The translations under genes and the position numbers were made by a program. DNA of 64,000 bases from Sphaerosporella brunnea (Eukaryota; Ascomycota; Pezizomycetes; Pezizales; Pyronemataceae): the NCBI GenBank assembly GCA_008704415.1, contig VXIS01000088.1, forward strand, positions 82,783 to 146,782, in the 5' to 3' direction. This document shows, one piece after another, positions 49,000 through 61,449 of the stretch. The notes beneath the pieces are model-generated. The model had not been told where the DNA came from. It ran no database searches and worked only from the letters and a program-made list of their open reading frames with translations. Positions within the stretch are counted from its first letter, which is position 1. Every line of letters starts with the position of its first letter.

Positions 49000-50458
49000 A
49001 TGGATTTCATCGTGAGGACCAACCAACCGCTCTGTTTGACAGTTTTGTAGGGCTTTTGAATGGTCGCGCTAACCACTGATCTTTGGCTTGCATATGCAGA
49101 CTGGTCTTGCCCACTGGTGCGAATTACACGGACCTACTTCCATTCTTTGCACGCAGGTGATTCCACCATCATGCGGCGAATGTTACCCCCCGCGCACGAC
49201 GCTCATACGATCACCAAGTACGCCGCACCTCTCAGGCGGCCCCACGCCGCCACAATCTTCTCACGGCCACGGGAGACCTAATACTACCTCGAACACTCCA
49301 ATAAGCAGCCCAACACCGCGACCGAGCACTGCGGTGCATCTCGGCCATCAGTTTGGCGGCAACGTGGCGTCTCCTCGTCTTCCATCGCCGTCTGAAACGC
49401 CCCCAGCATCACCTAGAAGCCCGGTATTGGGTCCTTCATCGTCTGGGGCTGGTAGCGCACCTGAAGCATGTAGGAATTGCACAATCACTCTCCCAAAGAA
49501 GCTCGAAGAGGAAAGGAGCAATGCCGGGTCCAGCGACAGGGGTGTATCTCCGCCTGGGAGGCCAATACGCACAACCGAGACTCTGGTTGTCGGTGGCGTC
49601 TCCCCGACGAGTGTAGATGAAAGAACTGGGCGGGGTCAGAAAACATCATCCCCACAGATTCAACCTCAATTCAACTCGGCGACTCAATCGCTCACTACCC
49701 ACACCCACACGGTGACATACCTCTCCAGTCGATCGCCGGCGCTGGCTTCACGATACTCGCAGGTCCGACAGGCATGTATCCGGTCGCTTTCCTGTGAGCT
49801 GGTGCCTGCGCAGACGGGACCCATTCTGTTTGGCGACCAACAAACAGGATATACGATTGCTGTGGTGTTTAAATTGTCGGACAGCAAGTCGCGGGGGGGA
49901 AGGAGAACTTACGCACTATTGTGCATGTCAATGAATCAGAAAGCGCTCATGCAGTCGTGGAACCTCATATCACAGGTGTTCCAGACGTTGGTCCTCGAGA
50001 TTCAGCGTGCTGCAGTTGACAAGGCCGCTAAAGATGCACAGACGTCCACGCCCACGGAGACGTCGCTGTCGTCTGTCGGTTCGCGCGGACCAGAAAGCTT
50101 CCTGCGGAGACGTACGCCAGGCGATGGATCGGCCGCGCGAAGTTTAGCTGATCTGGTTGGTAACGATCAATTCTTCGTTAACCTGCATTCCGCATTTGTG
50201 CGCCTACTGGCGACTCTCTCCAAAATATATGGCTATGGGTCAGCAACGCAGGAGCTCACCGCCGATATGATCCCTCTCACGATTGGTTCAGCTGCAGCCT
50301 CGGATGGAAGAAGTCGGGCGGGCAGCGTCAGCTCCAATTTGGAGGATCGTGATAAGAAGCAACTTCCCAAGCCGTCACCGAGCGCGCCCGCGTCAGAGAC
50401 TACTAATATCGACCCCACGACGTCTAGCACCACCAAGCAGGAGCCCCCCGCCATCTGA
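49000..50458 (+). CDS. LST7: Folliculin/LST7 family protein
   Basis: Exon 1 is only MDFI (49000-49011); the intron is 49012-49099 and exon 2 is 49100-50458, giving 456 residues. The joined N-terminus MDFITGLAHWCELHGPTSIL is the conserved start of folliculin. It is followed by a Cys pair (SCGEC), a long Pro/Ser-rich insert (about 50-220) and then the longin core with RQACIRSLSCELVP, GPILFGDQQTGYT, the DSKSRGGRRTYALLC strand and an AARSLADLVGNDQFF helix. LST7 with Lst4 (FNIP) is a GTPase-activating complex for Rag GTPases at the vacuole and controls TORC1 and Gap1 sorting. The C-terminal DENN part of animal folliculin is not present in this frame; fungal members are often short. An open Ser/Thr/Ala-rich frame continues to 50681 in another phase and may be a further exon. 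Confidence 0.85.
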
Positions 50459-52541
50459 TATTGTTCGGGCGTCCACCCCGCTTCCGCGCCCAGCAAATGC
50501 AGGCGTCCCCGCTGTTGCCGCCAGCGAAGCACCAGCATCTGCAGCAGTAACGCCATCTGCTGTTCCGACGACATCCACGACAACCAAGAACACGCAATCT
50601 ACCACTACCGTTGCAGCTTCGGCAGTCCGAGAAGAAGAGCAGGGCAATCTCGAGTCGAGAAGGCAGGTTGCAGTCGGGTAATCAAACTTCTCTTAACCAT
50701 TAATCGGCGCACATCGTTTGGGTCATGCATACATACTTCGTAAAAATGGTCGATTTGTTATCTGCATCACAGCCGCATCACGAATCTGGTCTGTTTCACG
50801 AACCCTGCGGAAGTTTTCCCTATTTCACTATTTTCCCTTAATTGTTTGCTTTCCTGCGGGAGTTTGTGAGCCAGCTTTGGGAATTCTTTTTTTTCTGCAT
50901 CTTGGTTTCTCATGCAAGCCTCCCTGCTTTCCATAGTTTTGTTTGCTCCCACGACGTTATCAGTCTGCCTACACATCTATTTCGAACCGCACAACTATTC
51001 TTATGTGCAATTGGTTACCAGCACTCACTTTATCCTGGAAGCAGGTGGGAGGCATTGCCTCTTCCATTTTATTTTTTTCGTTTTTCGTTTTTCTTTTTTC
51101 TTTCCTTCCATTTTTTTTCCTTTTTGTACGCGGGTTTATGGGGGCCATTCATCTTTATTGTACTGGCTTAGATAGATGGTATCAATTGGTCATACACCTC
51201 GGCGTACTTATCGGATTTTTAGGGTTTCTTTCTGTCCAGCCGCGTTCTTTCTTCTGTTCTAGGTTGTTCGAAGTTTGTGGATGTGTGGATACGTGTTTGT
51301 TCTTTCTTTCTCTTGCTCAGGTGAGCTCCATCTTACCGAGCTGCTTGCTGCCTCCTGCTATGTTGAGCTTTCTGGATAGTGGAATCGGGATGCTGGCTCA
51401 TGATCTGGGGGAGTGTCACCAGTTTGTGTGAGTGAGTAGCAACAAATAATGAGCGAGTAGGTTGAAGCCCGCGCGCGTTTTCTAGAATAGATTGGGATAT
51501 TGATTACTATAGTTGGAAGAGACTTCCGTGTGTTTTCGAAAGGTAGTGTTCCTTGTTTTCTTTCTCTCTCTTTCTCTTTCTTTGTTTCCTCTAATTCATG
51601 ATATCGATGTTGGTGGTGGTGATTTTGGGTTTGTGTTGTGTGCATGGGCCGTAATGGTTGGTCATACAGCTTGCTTCTACGGACGGATAACGATGAGTGG
51701 AGAAGAAGGTTGGAGGGCGGCGCGAGAGATAGAGATGTGCAATAGATAGCACAGATGCGTGTGGGTCAGTTCAGTTTTCTTGGGAGGCGGAGCAAGAGGC
51801 CCTACATAGGGAAGGTTCCTGGACGCAAGCGGTGCGCAGCGCAGCGCAGCGCAGCGCAGCGCAGCGCAGGAAGGCAGGGACAGCACGTACGGCGAAATAA
51901 ATAATAGCTGAAGAAGCGGGTGCATAAACCGGAAGGCCGTCGAAGATAGAGGGCTATCTTTGAGGGGACCGCACCGGGGAGGAGGGAAGGAGTTGCGCGC
52001 ATATTTTTGTTATTTCTTTTTTTGTCATTTGGAGACTTCGCCAGATGCTGGCAACTGCTGATATATCGCACCCCCTTCAACCGCCTCTCACAACGTCCGA
52101 GTGCATTTGCTGGTCCCTGCCGGACGGCCCCCAAAATTCCCGATCGCAACCCTCAACCTCGATCGCGACTCGCGTGGTATGTGATATATCCCTCCGCATG
52201 CAAAAGAAAAAGGTCAGTGACCTGGAACTGATGCGGGCCGTCTGAAGATGTTAGGGATGCCTGGTTGGCGAGAGAAGTTGATCCACCTATAACGAGGGAG
52301 ACGCGGGCACCGTGAGTGAGGGAGGAGAGACGTTGGCTGTTGTTGGCAGGTTCATCAATAGAAAGTTTGGGGATACACACGGATTGTCGGTGACGCTGGA
52401 TGCTGACGTTTTTGCCTTCTTCCCCACCCACTCGCTCGCTCACTTCCTCCCCACTTTCTTCTGGTTTGAGAATGTTGAGCAACTTTAGAGTGCCGTGATG
52501 TCCGCGTCCTTGTCCTCTGACCCCTCCGGATTCGTTTCGGG

Positions 52542-52578
<37 letters not shown>

Positions 52579-53594
52579 GGGGGGGGGAGTTGGGACGTTT
52601 GCAGAGAGAGAGATGTTCGTTCGTTTAACGTTAACGTTGCTGGCCACTTTTGTTTGGAGGTTTGGAGACAGAAGCGACGTGGACTCAAACACGGCCTCCT
52701 TCACCTACTCCTCCTCTCCAAATTGCGGCCCCTCTCCCCAAGAACAACGAAAAGAGATGTTGCTGGCGAGCTGAGAATTCGGGAACGGATGAGTGAACTT
52801 CCTCGCACGGTCGCAATGGGGGGGGGGGGTAGGTTTGTCGCAATTTATGATTGAGATGAATCCGAACCGTATGGCTTCCTCTCCTCACTCGCTCTCACGG
52901 GGGGCACGGTTTTCGTTTTGTTGCACCTGCTTCTGGGCCACCGGCTATCGATTCCTCGTGGTCTCAATTCCTGAGTTTTGCCACTATCTGTCTGATTCTA
53001 TCAAGTCCTGTCGCGAGCGACGTCTCCAGCCATCGGAGATTCATGCGCGAGATCGGGGTTTGCGAAGAATGCCGATCTTCGGGGACGTTCGAGATGAGAC
53101 CCCATTGGGCCTGGGTGGTGACGCGGGGTTCGTCGATGGCCGCACACTTGCCAGATCACCGGCCACGTCCTGAGAGGCACTGCTGACGGCGCTACGCTCG
53201 AAACTCCACGCAACCGACAACAACCACCCCATAATCCGGGCAGGCAGGCAGCTGGGACCTGTTTCACGTCCACGAGCCATCGGTCGATTATGTCCTGGAC
53301 CCGTTGCGAGCATCTCCAGGCGTCGGGCGGATCTCTGGCACCTTTCTGGAGGGGACGCGTCCATGAGTCTTGGGATAGTACACACTATACTTATAATTGC
53401 CTTTGCTTGTCAAGCAACATAGCTGCCATAGCAGCTTCCACGAAGACGTGGTCGCGACAGTTGACGGGTTTGCCGCTTGCACGCACACATGTTCGCTTTT
53501 TGTTTTCCACGCTTACCTCATTTGATAGCGTACCGGTTCCTGCAGTCATCCGCTGGTTGACAAGATCTGTGGTTTTGACAGTTCTGCCCTGGTT

Positions 53595-53632
<38 letters not shown>

Positions 53633-54925
53633 TCGTTGCCCATGACGATATCGATGTCACTGGTAGACACTTCCAGTTACTGCCACCTACATTAAGTACT
53701 AGAGTGCATTCCTCGTGGGTAATTTAGCAGAAAACGGCCAGCAAGGCTCGCGAAATAAGGGTCCGCCCGCTGATCTTGCCCGTATGTGGTGATCGCTTGG
53801 GGCTCACCCTCCGGAAAATAGCACGCTTCAGGGTCCTTGTCCTACCACGCATTGCACACTCGGGAGTCGGGAGTGGGACTCGGGGAGGCGACGGGCATAC
53901 AAGGCTGTGATCGGCCTCAGCCCTTCCTAGCTGGCTTACCAAGCTACTCGACAAAGATCGATGTTGACTTAGCTCACCTCACCTCACTGAACGTCCCTGT
54001 CCGATCCCCAACCCCAGCTTGGCATCGACGCGATCTCAACGCCCATCGGCAAAGAAAGAAAGAAACCATCAGTCCGGCCCACACCCCCCCCCCCCCCCAA
54101 AAAAAAAAAATCGTGCCCGCCAGAAACTGAAGCACAATGGCAGTCCACCTCGGCGGCAAAAACAGGATCAATGGCAAAGCCGCAAATCACATTGAATTGC
54201 TGCCACCAGGCTGTCAGCCCGCCCGCGGAACAGTACCTCCCTCCCCCCCCCTCACACCACCACCCCCACACTACCACCCCCACATTCTCCTCCTATCCAC
54301 TATATTCCAGCATATCCTGTGTGTCCACCTGAAATCCAAACCCAAAGAGCTGAATCAGTATAGAAATTTATACCGAAATAGCCCTCTGCGTCCTGACCTC
54401 GGGACCCGTGGCCTTAAGAGCTCGAGCTGCTGATTCTTGACCGATCCCGACATCCCCACCCGTCCATAGCACTGCAGCTGGAGCACGTCCATGCTTTACC
54501 TATATCGTCCCTGACATTCGTCAAAACTTGGAAAACACTCCCTTGCTATCACACACTGCTGCTCGAAAAACCCGCCTCTTCCACTTCAAGTCCCTATCAG
54601 CTTTCCCTAACCCCCTCGATCCTCAGTAACTTCACACCCCCCACCCCTATCGTGCCTCACTTTCCTGCGGCGAACTACTCGCAAAAAAACACGGCTTTTG
54701 TCCATCGTCGAGGCCGAAAATATTAAAAAAAAAAAAAAGAAAAAAAGAGGAAAAAAAGAAAAGAGGTCGGAAAGGGTATTCAGTGCTACTGCCTGTCCCT
54801 GCCTACACAGCAAAAGTTAGCCGCGTCCGACGCCGTCCCGCCCACTTACAAGGTGAGGGCCTCACTTTCACCGCGGGCGGCCCGCCAGCCACGTCCTAAA
54901 TCGGACACTCCAACTTCAGCTGGTC
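50459..54925. promoter_or_regulatory. ~4.5-kb region between LST7 and frq (3' UTR, low-complexity tracts, probable frq promoter and long 5' UTR)
   Basis: No coding gene supported. Contents are T-rich sequence 50880-51340, a GCAGC pentamer repeat at about 51826-51870, T33 directly followed by G10 (52545-52587), T36 (53596-53631), and C15-A12 (54084-54110). GATC-containing sites cluster near 53956, 54001, 54030 and 54617. Long leaders and large promoters are known for frq genes in other fungi. I see no small upstream frame that I would defend as coding. Confidence 0.45.
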
Positions 54926-57900
54926 ATGACCAGCCTTCCTAGAACGTCCACCGGGTCGTCATCTTTTCACAACACCACCTTCGGCGGCAATCGCATTTTA
55001 CCCATAATGTCTGCCCCGCAACCCCCTCCTCAGACGTCGCCCCCGGCCATGGAATATCAGGATGACCACCAGCCCGCCCGGTCCGAGGGCAACCATCGTC
55101 GCAGACCGCCGGAGGAATCGACATCCTTAGTCCAACATCATCAGCAACATGGTCCTATGGATATCAAGGAGCCGCCCCATCTTGCCCACGGAGGCCACAA
55201 TCAATCTCGACGGGATGGGAGCTCTGGTGACAGCGGTATGGGGGTAGACTCGCCGGCCGAGAGCCATGGATATATGGGCCAGTTTATGGGACAGGGCGCC
55301 GGTGCGGCCGCACAACACCCGCTGATGCCTTTGGACTCGTCCGGTGGAAGTGGTGATTCGTCTGGTGCTGAGGGGAAGGCGGCGGAAGTAAGTTCCGGAG
55401 GCTCTGGCGGCAGCAGACTGACCAGAAAGAGTACGGCGGAAGACTGGTTCAACGCCTTCAATCGCGATGTCCGAGGCAACCAAAGTTATGACAGTATGTG
55501 ATGACTTCTTTCTCAGCAAGGTCGGATTTTCGTCGCTGTACAAAAATCTTACATCTGGTTTAGATGACTCTCCATATTATATGCCCAGCCAGCACCGGAA
55601 GAAGCACCAGCAAGGAGCCCGCCATCCACGGCCACCGAAGTCTCATCATGGAGGATTTCCGGACAGGAACACCCAGCCGGGTTACAGAGGAGGCCAAACC
55701 CGAGTTTTTGATAGCACAGAGGAGAGCAACAGCGACAGCTTCCGAAGTGTCATCGATGACTTGACTATCAAAAGTATGGTTCCCGCCGTGCTTCGTTTTG
55801 TAAAAAAAAAATCATTGTCGTCGATGTGAGTTGATCGTTGACATATCTCGCAGATCAGAAGTTGAAGAAGCGACTGCGAAAACTCGAAGGACTTCATGCA
55901 CAACATGTGACCCATTCGGAAAGACTTTTTGAACTCCGAGTGCATGATCTGCCAGAGTACGCCAACCGTGAGTTAGGGGTCCTCGTGTGCTGACATATCC
56001 CCAGGGACAAAAAGGCAGAACTCGAACGGATACTGCAATCCTTTACATCGTCAATCGAGAACGGGCGGACCGCTCGAGATGCTGCCACTCAAGGGAATGA
56101 GTTCGCGTCTGGAAATCGATCCAGCGCCCTCGACTCTGGATATGCCTCTGTTTCGCGTTCTGGAAACGATTCGTCGGCGCCGTCCAGTGGACAGGGTAGG
56201 GATATGCGCCGAGACGATAGCGGCAAGATGTGGCCTTCCTCGAGTAACACATCCGAAGCGGCGAAAATGAAACTCGTTGTTCGGCGGTTGGAACAGTTGT
56301 TCACGGGCGGGGTTCAGGGCGCCAGCGCCGATCGGCGTATTACGCAGCAGCAGCAAGACGTCTCAGACCTTGCCAAGGCAGAAGACAACGAAGCAAAGTT
56401 ACTTGCAGGCGGCCAGATTGACGTCGAGGGTACCCGCGAAGCATCACTAATGTCGCCGCCTAGTAACCCATCGATCCCATCGATCGACTCAGACTCTAAA
56501 GAGTCGCTTTTGACAATTGATGAACCGGAACAGCGGCCTACCCGACCAATCGATTTAGACCCATCGAGGGAACAGGTAGCTGAGGACAACATCGAATATC
56601 TCACACACATGACTGAATCGAGTTCGAAAGGACCTGGAATGGGCACTGGCTGGATGTATCTAAACTTAATCATCAACTTAGCTCAACTCCACACTATCAA
56701 TGTTACGCCTCCGTTCGTCAAGAAAGCCATTTCCGTCGTTAGCAGCAAGCTAGAGCTATCTCCCGACGGGAAGATGGTTCGCTGGCGGGGTGATGATTCC
56801 CCGGGGTACGACAGCACCATGACTAGCAGCATGGGGGATGACGGTAGCAGCGAGCAAAGTCCAACAAAAGCCGGTGGCGGGTCTGGACCATCGGGTAATG
56901 AAATGAATCCCGTCCAATCTGACGGTTCGGACCAACGATTTCATTATAAACCTATGTTTGCTCGATCGCAATCTTTTGATGACGATTCATCTAGCTTTGC
57001 CACAAGCAGCGACACGGACCCCGACGCGCCGCGAAGAAGTAATTCCGGAGAATCGAGGGGCTCGAGTGGGCGGAGAGATACCGGGCCGATTATCTTTTAT
57101 AAAGGAGGAGGATTCTGCACAGACTTGAGTTCCCAGCCCCTGAGAGAGGATGAAGAATGGAGCATGCAGGTACAGCCACAATATGCGTATGTCCGAGCAA
57201 CAACTCGGCCACTCGGCGCAGCCGCCCGACAGCCGCCTGCCCCAAGTACGAAAGACGACAGCCCTCTGTTCCGAGAAGATTCGACAATCCCCCAGGAAGA
57301 AGATGTGATGGAAATCGACCCGGATGACGCAAGCCTTATCGAGTTCTCACCCAAGTTCACAGCCACTTCTCCCACAAATAGCCCACCAGCTCCGATCGAG
57401 TTCGAGGCTTCGGGAATAGGTGGAGTCCTCCCGGCTGACAATTTCGCCATCAATTGCCAGACTAGACATTACCTACTCCCCGATCACCATGGTCGCCTTC
57501 CAGTGACTCGCTCAAGAGGACTGAAGACCCGTTTGCACAAACGGATCTTGCACCGCATCCCTAAGGCATCCATTGATGCTTTCCACGAGCAGGACAACAT
57601 CACTGATTCTTCCGCCTCCGAGTCCTCTTCGGGGGCCTCCACATCTGCGGAAAATAAGCCTGTGCAGCCGGTGTCCAGGCCGTCGATCAAGCGTCCGCTG
57701 AGACACGAGCTCTATTCCGCAAGCACCCAGATACTCCCGCCGTCGAAGCTCCCTCCTGCCTCCTACATCTTTGCGTCCCCCAGTGACGAGTCGTCATCCT
57801 CCAACGGCGAAACCGACGATGACGCGCCACGTTCCTCTGGCTCGGAGGGCTACTTCTTCCACCACACCACGCTTGATTCCTATGTTTACCGCACCTCCTC

Positions 57901-58249
57901 CGGCGAGGAAAGCGTAGCGCCTGGCGGATTTGAGCGCTCTCCATCTTCCGCCGCTACGGCTGGCGACGGCAGTCGCGACTCCAGCGTGTTCTCCGGTCCA
58001 GAGGCTCCGAGCGGATCGGCCGAGGAGGAAACCTACGAGAACCCGCTTTCGATGGATAGCGAGCAGTCTAGCAGCGTGGGTAGTGGAGAGCAAAGACGGC
58101 AGGACCCGTCGCTGGACATGGAGCGTCCGAACCTTAAGCGGTCCCGTGGGTCAGTCATCAGTTCGGCGAGCAATCACCAAACGAGAAAGAGTGCCCGCAT
58201 AATGAGCAGTAACTTACAAAATAGCAGCACGGGAAGCGACGAGTCTTGA
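54926..58249 (+). CDS. frq: FREQUENCY (FRQ) circadian clock protein
   Basis: Four exons: 54926-55493, 55564-55773, 55854-55956 and 56005-58249, giving 1041 residues (Neurospora FRQ is 989). Landmarks in order: DNDSPYYM across the first splice; SFRSVIDDLTIKNQKLKKRL, the start of the dimerising coiled coil (about 245-290); LFELRVHDLPEDKKAELE; DSGYASVSRSG; KMKLVVRRLEQLFTG (about 383-398), the region needed for casein kinase 1 contact; and GWMYLNLIINLAQLHTINVT (about 510-530). Long Ser/Asp/Glu/Pro-rich PEST-like stretches fill the rest and are expected phosphorylation targets. A basic segment (LKTRLHKRILHRI) and RKSAR near the end may be nuclear signals. FRQ with FRH and CK1 represses the White Collar complex. 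The third intron must start at 55957 (GTACGC), not at the more obvious GTGAGT at 55968, to hold frame. Confidence 0.93.
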
Positions 58250-59752
58250 TTTCGTTTTCTAGCGGCTTGTAGTGTGGAGTATCTTGCCTCTCTGGGGACG
58301 TCACATCCTTACTCCAATCTGATGAAGCTATTCCACTTTCCTGAACTCATCATCTATTTCCCTTCCCTTCGGCGTTGTTGGAGCGAAGCGAAGCGTTCGT
58401 TGTGCGTTTGAGTTCGGGGCGAACCTCCCCCCTCCCCCCCCCTCCCCCCCAATTTCTCCTTTTTTTTTCTCTCTATTTTGCTTTTTGGTTGCGGTAGCAT
58501 TTCCAGCGCGTTCGCTTTTTGGATTCATTGTTGGAAAGTGATGCGGTGATATGGTGATTGATTTGTCTGTAAGATGATCTTCAACCCTTCTCTTCATTCA
58601 TTCTCGCAATCTAGGGTCTTATTCTTGTTTCCTTTTATATCCCATGGTTAGTTTGCTCGGCAGTTCTTCATCTCTCGTATCCCGGCGTTATGCGTGCTGT
58701 CTCTTTTTTTCCTCGGGTATTTTTGGGGTGGAGGCTTTTTTCTTGGTGTATTCGGGCCGGCTAATATTAAGCTTTTTTTTTTTTTGCGCGCAACATTTCA
58801 ATTCTGGCTGGAGCAGTCTTTTTCTTTTTTGCACCTGTATAGAAGGTCCTGACTTAGGAATTTATCGGGACGCGCGGAGAATTGAAATTGACAAAGTTTC
58901 AAACAACTTTTTGTGACGTTGCTTTTTTTTGGGGTTTTGGCTGTGGTGCGGAGAAGTGCTGGTCGTTGCTCAGGAGTAGGGTTCTGGTAGTGACGCGGGC
59001 ATGGATTGTCACTCACTGACGTCTGCCCCCCAGCGTCTGGATGACGTCTTTGACGTGGCTGGCGGAACACCGCTAAAGTTAGTCCTAGTCCATACTGTAA
59101 CTGTGGTACTCACCCGCATTGGCTGCAGCATCCGCGTGAGCGGTGGCGTTGACCGCGGCTATCGGGATAGTGATGTGGCCTGGGCTACTGTAGCTGAGAT
59201 GAATTGGGAGACGTGGAGGATACGACGAGGGTTTTGGGTACCTGGTGCTATACGATAGTATGGCAAATTGCTTTTGTGGATAGAGTTGATAAGATAAGAT
59301 GACCCCGGGTTTTCGTTTGCAGACGTCCATTGCGCCGAGTGAAACACAGGCTTCTGCATTAAGCCCCATGGCGGGAGATAGCGCTGCAAAGCCTGGCCGC
59401 CGCTCATCTATGAAGATTGCGGGATCCCCTATTAACCTTCGGAAACGAGCAGAAAATTCAGGATTCGTTCCTTTCTCGTGTCGACAACTGGTGGAAACAC
59501 CATACTCCTAATTTCATCGCCGGCCCACTTGCGTCCTCAATCACGATGGACCCGACCCGTGAATTGTTACAAGAAGAGCTTGCAATATTACAAAATCGGA
59601 GTCCAGTTTCTCGAACCGAATAAATAATTATTGAGTGCACGAAGATTGCGTTAGGGGAGATATCCAGCCAGGCTTTTTGCCAAGAATTAATTAACACTTA
59701 TGGCTATATTAAAATCTTGAAAGAACGTGCGGCGATTGCAGTCAGGATGCTT
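58250..59752. other. Region downstream of frq
   Basis: Probably the frq 3' UTR at first: T-rich, with TTTTTTTTTT runs and a C-rich block at 58428-58450. From 59299 to 59623 two overlapping plus frames read protein-like (SPINLRKRAE and then FLSRVDNWWKHHTPNFIAG in another frame) and could be a decayed gene, but I do not recognise them. The LINE fragment begins at 59753. Confidence 0.35.
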
Positions 59753-60765
59753 TGTTTGTAATCATGTTTATTATCCGTACTCGATCGCGAACAATTATGA
59801 CAGACCCCCCACCCTTCCAACCCTTATCCTGTCCGCCCCCTTATTGATGTTATCTCATGGGTCAACTGCGGCCACCCAACTACCAGAAAGGAAAAGCATA
59901 ATAGAGGAGAGAAAGGAAAGAAAACAGGCCCGTAACAACATAAAAAGCCGTGGCCACCGGGGCCAGGTAACCCTTCCCCATCGGACCCCTCACCAGACTC
60001 AGACTCAGACGATGAATCATCCTCCTCCGCCACGGACTGCCCAACCTCTGTATCCTGCAGAAATGGCAGGATATGCGGGGTGGCCTTTTCCTCCAGAAAC
60101 AACTCCGTTATTGACCGCCATCTCCAGCCACGGTGCTTCCATCCAAGCCCTTTCTCCACAGAGCAAGCGAATCTGTGGAAGCCAACGGTCGCATTCCTTA
60201 AAAAGGTGCTTCCTTGTCTGCCGCTTGCCAGAGGGGCAAAACCAGCACTCGTCGGAATCCCTCCTACGGAGTTTCTTCTTGAGATATGGTGCCGTGATTG
60301 CATGCCCGATAAGAAGCTGGTAATACCGGGATGCAAGCGCCTTTCTCTCTTTCTTGAGGGCTGGTCGAAAACCAGCCTTCTTCCGTAGGACGTACGAAGC
60401 GCGGAGGTTCGTGCTCTGCTGGATCCACTCCCTGGGACCATGACTGCGGGCCTCCGAGTCCATGCGCTTTAGGTGGGCCAAACCGGCCTGCCGTGGAAGC
60501 GCCTCGCTGGGTGCTCTGGTCGGGGACGATGCCGCGTCCTTGGCCATCATATCCGCCATCTCGTTACCTTCCACGCCGGCGTGTCCAGGTACCCACCGTA
60601 GTGTGAGGGAACATCCGCGGTCCGTCAGCTCACGGCTTCACTTGATGATGCGGCGGGCCATCCACTGGCCGGAGCCAATAGAGTCGTCCTTGGATCGTTC
60701 CCGTGCTGCCTGGGCGCCGGCAAAGATGGTGTACGCCTGGTCACTCTCCGAGTGCTGATTAAAAC
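59753..60765 (-). mobile_element. 5'-truncated LINE (non-LTR, Tad-like) with 15-bp target duplication
   Basis: It is flanked by GCAGTCAGGATGCTT (59738-59752) and GCAGTCAGGATACTT (60766-60780), a 14/15 match. On the minus strand it encodes the end of a LINE second ORF: the RNase H closing motif LRWVPGHAGVEGNEMADMMA, then a helical segment, then a C-x2-C...H...C zinc-binding end (ECWFCPSGKRQTRKHLFKEC), stop near 60017. A 3' UTR of about 260 bp follows. A stop codon (RIIK*SREL) and loss of the RNase H acidic residues at the 5' side show decay. Reverse transcriptase and endonuclease are missing through 5' truncation. Confidence 0.85.
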
Positions 60766-60780
60766 GCAGTCAGGATACTT

Positions 60781-61177
60781 ATCGCAGAACACGGGCTTCC
60801 CCAAGAAGTCCATAATGACAATTATGATTTGAATAACATCCCAACACGAGTGGGCGGCCCGCTTGGCGGAATTGGCGTGTTTGGAGGGGTTCACGAGGCT
60901 TCCAGGGAAGAATATCGGTGGGCTGTGGACAGACCATATTGACTTGTTGGGGTGTGTTTTCGATTCCGGGGCAGAAAAGTTCAGACATTTCAACCTGGAG
61001 GACTCGACTTCCACCTAGGCACTGGCTTTTGAATGTCCGGACATCGATTGGCGTCGGGTGCCTGCACACTCAGAACTTACTCCTATTCAGACCGTAACAT
61101 AACTTAGCAGTCCTGACTATAGCTCCCGGGCTTAATATCAGCACAACTTCCGGGAAGTGGTTCAGTTCATGGAGGTA
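60781..61177. other. Short non-coding stretch between LINE and element X
   Basis: No gene recognised. The overlapping minus frames have no known domain. It is the target sequence into which the LINE inserted. Confidence 0.35.
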
Positions 61178-61449
61178 CCTACCTATCTTAGCAGGGGGCG
61201 GCCGTTTTTAAAAAGCGTCATATGACCACTATGTGACCCTTTTCCAGACGGTAAAGCTTACATGACTGTTACGTCATGCTCAGGTAGAAGAAATGGTGAT
61301 GTAATGGGCTTTCTAGAAAGATGGTCGCCACAAAAAGGATATCCAGTGGTAAACACTATGACCGATCAGAAACTAGTGTTTGCTCAAAAACCATGTTTTT
61401 CAAAAAACCCTTGCTCATCAAATAATCCTTATATAATGGTTATATATAA

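Noticed and set aside
53001..53385. Minus-strand frames upstream of frq that could be an antisense gene
   Set aside because: Cys/Pro/Arg-rich, overlapping in several phases, with no start context or domain. An antisense frq RNA cannot be judged from sequence.
59299..59623. Protein-like plus frames (SPINLRKRAE; VDNWWKHHTPNF)
   Set aside because: They lie in different phases with no clear intron and no recognised family. Mentioned in the region note only.
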